Source: Pseudocercospora fijiensis CIRAD86
Lineage: Eukaryota; Ascomycota; Dothideomycetes; Mycosphaerellales; Mycosphaerellaceae
Direction of reading: 5' to 3'
Length of the DNA: 64,000 nucleotides
Assembly (NCBI RefSeq): GCF_000340215.1
Contig: NW_006921533.1
Coordinates: 4,304,979-4,368,978, forward strand
The translations under genes were made by a program, and so were the position numbers. Shown here one piece after another: positions 59,105-64,000 of this stretch. The notes beneath the pieces are model-generated. The model was given only the letters and a program-made list of their open reading frames with translations. It did no database searches and was not told where the DNA came from. Position 1 is the stretch's first letter, and each line of letters begins with the position of its first letter.

Positions 59105-59579
59105 TGTAATAGGGGTTATATTAGCAGGTAGATAGGGTAGTAGTAGGTATAGGTAGTATTCGATAAGGAGCTAGGAGGAGAGGGAGGAAGGTAGGCAAGT
59201 TAGCCTAACGCCAAGCGCTAAGCCCTGCCTAAGGCACTAAGACCCTAGCTTTACTCGGCCTAATTACATACTAATTACGTGTAGCCTCTTTGGCCCTAAC
59301 ATACGCTTCCCTTCTAAAGGCCGCGCCCTCGTAGCCTTTCTATATTCTAATCTCGACCTCCGTTATCGCTAACTTAGTAGACTAACTAAACTGTTTAGCC
59401 GCGCTAAATTAAACACTTAACTACCGGATTATATAACTATATTAAACCTTACCTTCTAACACAATATCTAACTCTAACTGCGCTATCCCTATATATAATA
59501 AACTATAAAGTAATATATATTTATAAGAATTGAGGGCCTTCGACTAATTATAATACGAGCGCGTCTTCCCTACTATAAT
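59105..59579 (-). mobile_element. Fragment of Gypsy element F: LTR plus 3' untranslated part
   Basis: LTR 59105-59301 (197 bp, long subtype), followed by 59302-59579, collinear with 37631-37910 of element B. It is cut off at 59579 by copy E2. The rest of F should lie beyond the E2 copy, outside the window. Confidence 0.82.
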
Positions 59580-62500
59580 TAGACCCTGCAGTAGTTCGGG
59601 TTAGTTTGGTTTGGTTTGCTAAGCCGAAACTCTAGTTTGGTTTAGGTTAGTTTGCTAAGCAACCATATAAGTAGCTGGTTCGAACTATATAATTTATCGG
59701 TTTTTAAGAAGTGTACGAATGTATACGTAGCTTCAAGCAAGCCCTTTGTAAGACTTAGCAGTATAGCCGGCAGCGTAGCCGGCATTTTTAGTCCTTAGTA
59801 CTTATAGAATTTTCGAATCCTACTTAGGCTACGTAGTTGTATAAAGGTACTTATATAACCTCAAATCCATAGATAATCAGCTAAGGGCACTAACTAATCA
59901 AAAGCATACACACATACACACAAGGCATTATAGTTCAGTTCGGAAACTGCACTCCTTAGGTATGAATTTCATCCTTTCGTTTACAGTTCAATTCCCTAAC
60001 TGCTTAGTAGAATGTCTTTATCTAGATCTAGGTAGAACTTATCGATTTCCCTAGAAGTCCTCCTCCTTAAGAAGTTTATACACTTTCCTACCGAACTATT
60101 CGACAACATTAAGTACTAGGATGGCTCCTCCCTCGGTATCGGCATAGTATATAAAAGAGCTATAAGGCAGCTCTGTAGAACGTTCTACTAGTTACTCGCT
60201 ATACTAAGGCCGAATGCTAGTTCGTTCCTTAGAACTCTTAGTTATTTAAGAGATATAAAGGGTAGGGTAGGTAGTAACTTCGTATTGTATAAGGAGGTAG
60301 AGGCTACTATAGAAGAGGCCTTTAACCTATAGAAGATAGTGAAAGATATAGAGGCAGCTGCAGGTCTAGGTACCTAGTTGAATTTTTAGTAGGTAGAGTA
60401 TAAGGATATTCAGAGGGAGTATTAGGTAGAGTTGCGAAGGTAGGTATATAATATGCTCTAGAAAACAGGGATAGTGCCTATAACTATAACTATTAGGCTC
60501 TTTAACCTTCCTTATTTTTCCCTGTTTTCTTTTTATAAAAATCTAAACTAATACAAATTAACCGGAATGTCTATCTTCTTTTAGTTCTTTGAAAAACCTA
60601 GCAGCGTAACTAGTAGCGTAGCCGGCAGCGTAGCCGGCAGCGTAGCCGGCCTTTTTACTCCTTAGTACTAACGGGATTTTGGGAGACTTCCATTCCGTAC
60701 GGCTAATAAAGCATACTATACTATATATATATACTTAGAGAGTATTTAGAGCGCGGTATATAGCGCCGTATAATAGCGGCTCATTTCGTATATAGAAAAG
60801 CTTGCAGATAATACTACGAACATCCTTTCTACTAGAACATCTATCCTACCTAGTACCGTCTCGAATATAGACATTCTAGCCTTTTAGAATCTAATCGAGT
60901 GCTTTGAAATCCTTGTCTATAATCGTTATACGCTTCGCGTAGATAGCTATAAGGTTGACCGCTAAAATAGTATTAGTATAGTCCGAAAAGAGGTAGAAGA
61001 GAAACATATATTCGAAGATACGAACTAGGTAGGCTTCTATAGCCTCTTAAAGGGCGCCTATCGCGGAGGCTTAGAAGCGAAGGTCCGTTCTATAATCCTA
61101 GGCAATTTCGCGAACAAGTCGTTAGAAAAGAGTTTTGCGGATTAGGAGCTAAGAACTCTTCTAATACTGCCGAATCTTACGGAGGGCTACGGCTAAAGAA
61201 GGATTAGTAAAAAGACAGTAAGAATGCCGGCTACGCTACCGGCTACGCTACCGGCTACAAATAGGACTTACTTCCTAGGCGCTATCGACGCTTCGTACGA
61301 TTGCTACTAGCAGTAGAAGCGCTAGTTGTCGTCTTACGTAGAGCCTTACCCGCCGTTGTCTTACGCGGAGCCTTACTCGCGACGCCCTTTCTAGCACCGG
61401 AGCTAGCGGCAGTAGTAGTAGCCCTCTTACGTTAATATACTGTACTCGTTCTACTATTTCCGGTCTTATTACGACCCGTAGAAGTACTAGGTCCCTTCTT
61501 ACGAGGCGTCGTAACTTAGTTAAGTAGACTCGCTATTGTGAAAGTCGTCGAATTAAGGAAAAAAGTGCGTTACAAAGGTATACGAAGGCGCGCGCGGAGC
61601 GAGGGTATTACGGAGGTAGTAGATATAGAGCGTAGAGGTATAGGTATCGATACGAAGGTTGAATATAGCGGTAGTATCGCGGTGTCGCTAGGCAACAGAG
61701 TAAGCTTCGCGCAAGCCTATATTATAGTAACGTTAGAGTAAGGAAAGAAGGCAGGCACGGCTAAAAAAGGTAGGTACGGCTGAAAAAGGCAGGTACGGGA
61801 GACTTTGAAATATAGCCGGTATATATAGCCGGCATAGTAATAGGCGAAAGCCTCCTTTTAATAAATAGCCGGCGTAATAATAGTATCTTACTATAGTATA
61901 GATATTCTTTAGTAATGCCTTTACTAGCTATAGTAATCTTATAAGTAACCTAGGCCTATTGCTAGTAAATATAAGAAATATCAGGTAGGCTATACTAAAC
62001 AAGCTAGTTATTTAGTAGGAAAAGGCCTACTACCGTCTCTATATACCGGCTACGAGTGCCGGCTATCGCTCTAAATTTAACTCCGCCCTATCTCGGAGGC
62101 TAAGGTACCGAGCGGAAACCCTACAGCTTATGTTTACTCGGTTGTCGCGGAGCGCTTATAGGTGAGGTATTAGAAAAGAGTATAAAAAGTACGAGAAGAG
62201 TATCCTAGGATATAGGTCGTAAGTGAATAAGAGTAGTACGCCTAGTTATTTATATAGTACGTTACTCTATACGACTAAGAGCCTATATTATCTTATGCTT
62301 CGCTTATAAGACCTCGACTCTACTAGTATACTATCGATCTCTTCCTCGGTCGCTAATACGCTGTCTCAATTCTTCTTCGAGTTGCCGGACTTAGTACGCA
62401 TCTATAGCTATACAATAGCGCTACGTATTATAGAGAATTTCTCGTTAAAGTTTCTCTCTCGTAGGCTTGCTATCTACCTCGTAGTATAGAGGATTAAAGT

Positions 62501-64000
62501 GCTAATGCTAAAGAATCTCCTTATAGTTAGGATACTAGGGCTCCTTAGGACCTTTGTATTTTAGGTCTAAATAGAGACGTATTATAAACGTTCTATTGCC
62601 CTTTCGCTTACTATCCGCTAGGTCGCGATATACGAAGAAACTAATCTAAATGTAGCTCGTCTCTATAATAGCCGGGTAAATATAGAGCGCTAGGTTTCTA
62701 CTTCGTACCTTAGATTTAGGGACGGCGCGGAGATAAAATCAGAAATATAGCCGGCACCTATAGCCGGTAAAAGGATGCGAAAATGGGCCTCCTTCTAGGT
62801 TAATCTAACGACTAAATACAATTTCTAACTAATCCGCTATAAACCGACGCCGAATTTTAGCTAGAAGCTATATATTTTTATTTTAAAGAGTAACCCGCTT
62901 CGTATAGATAGTAAGGAGGTTTAAAAGCTTAAGCTCGGTTACGAGAAATGCCTCCGTAGCTTCCTAAAGAGCACTAATCGCCTTAGCCGTAAATCGCATA
63001 CTAGACCGAAAATCTAATATAATTTCTCGGACGAGTCGCTAGAAGGGAGTCTTAGGGATTAAAAGCTCGGTCCCTCTTTTGTTTTAGAAAAGCCGGATCT
63101 AGCGAAGGGCAATAGTACCTAGTTTAAAGCGCCGCTTCTTTGTCGTCGAGTCCTGCCTTATTCCCTTTCTTTTAATAGAAAGATAACTTTTCTTCGCGAT
63201 AGTCTTCGTCCGCCTACTCTTTTTAGCCTTCTCCTATCTACCTATAGCCTTCTTATTTTTCGGTACTATTTTCCGAGGAACCCCCTTCCTTCGTATATAC
63301 TACGGAGAGCCTTGCTCTTCCGATATCTCGTTCTCGCTACGGTCTCCCTATACTTAGCTTGCTTTACCCTTGCCCTTTAGCCTCTAAAGATATTTATCTA
63401 TATATTTAGGCGACGAGGGTATATCGGTAGGACCTAGAAAATTAATAAGCATATAATCGTAAGGAGACATTAATGCTTCTTACCTTCTAGAACAAATAGT
63501 CTTCTATTAAACCGCCTTATTAGGTTATCGTTAGATTCGAATAAAGGATAGTAGCTTAAGGAAGGGGAGGTAGCCGGCTTAGGAAGGCCCGAAGAGCCGA
63601 ATCCTTAAGGTATATTTATCTTTAAGAATATAGGGAAAGGGAAGAAGGAGAGGAAGAGCGAATAGAGAATTAGAAATAGTCCGTAGGTAAGCGGGGTCGG
63701 TTGCTATAGCAACTAGTCTGTTTAGGTCCTAGGAATTCGAAACACATTTCGGATATATACCGGCTATATACGCCGGCTATATTACCTTATACGTAAACGC
63801 TTCGTCTCCTTAAAGCTACTCTAAGCCTATATACGTTTCCGCTTCTCGACCCGGTATCGCCTTCTACCTCCGCCCTCCTCCTCTTCGTTATCGCTAATTA
63901 GGGTTTCGCTTAGACTAAATTTCGTATTCTCTTCGCGCTCCTAGGTTTCTTCGATCTTAAGGTTTTCTAATTCCTCGATCAACTCCTTTAGTATAATCTT
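59580..64000 (-). mobile_element. Large hAT-like transposon, copy E2 (runs off the window)
   Basis: Collinear with 49511-53944 of E1 over its full 4.4 kb and in the same orientation, with 64000 aligning to 53944 (the hATC region). It keeps more CpA/TpG than E1, so it is less RIP-mutated. The ORF equivalents are at 60010-60520, 60740-61741 and 62090-63420, and the transposase C-terminus begins at about 63870. Confidence 0.8.
61538..61741 (+). pseudogene. Open C-terminal part of ORF b in copy E2
   Basis: 67 open codons, strongly basic at the start (LRKKVRYKGIRRRARSEG), then IEVV/DIERRGIGID and a C-terminal AYIIVTLE. The open frame survives because this copy carries fewer RIP changes. Function unknown. 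Confidence 0.4.

Noticed and set aside
1..64000. tRNA and rRNA genes
   Set aside because: I saw no convincing cloverleaf, A/B box pair or rRNA-like sequence; a covariance-model search would be needed to exclude them.

Overview
The window looks like nuclear DNA of a filamentous ascomycete (Pezizomycotina, probably a Dothideomycete close to the Mycosphaerellales; this placement is inference). The genes have short GT-AG introns (46-83 bp) and typical filamentous-fungal families: Zn2Cys6 regulators, an F-box protein, glutamate decarboxylase, JMJD7. The repeats carry a strong signature of repeat-induced point mutation (RIP, CpA to TpA).

Layout. Positions 1-11.6 kb are gene-rich and GC-balanced: a C2H2 zinc-finger protein (+), a relic of a GMC oxidoreductase, a JMJD7-type JmjC hydroxylase (-), an F-box protein (+), an amidohydrolase (-), an unknown coiled-coil protein (+) and a VHS/GAT endocytic adaptor (-). 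From about 11.99 to 15.88 kb lies an AT-rich block with a RIP-diverged duplicate pair and a degenerate 12-bp minisatellite of higher order. Positions 15.9-32.4 kb are a second gene island: glutamate decarboxylase (-), a Zn2Cys6 regulator (-), an adenine deaminase broken by several lesions (+), a small hypothetical ORF (-), a second Zn2Cys6 regulator (-) and a mariner/pogo-like MITE. Long stretches here hold no gene I can support.

From 32.48 kb to the end everything is RIP-mutated transposon. I resolve a nest of chromodomain Ty3/Gypsy elements with 189-199 bp LTRs. Element C (-) is split by element A (+, 33156-47513, TSD aatat). A is split by element B (-, 37434-44565, TSD tactt). A solo LTR sits in the rest of C. 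Beyond 49.5 kb lie two direct copies (E1, E2) of a large, at least 9.5 kb, DNA element with a hAT-type transposase on one strand and several long decayed ORFs of unknown function, mostly on the other. A fragment of a further Gypsy element (F) lies between them. E1/E2 is the best candidate here for an undescribed system: a multi-gene hAT-like transposon.

The host genes show no pathway clustering. The main story is genome defence: RIP has turned Trp and Gln codons into stops and changed catalytic residues in the retrotransposons. Gene models below are spliced by eye from reading frame, splice sites and family resemblance; none has been checked by alignment or transcript data.
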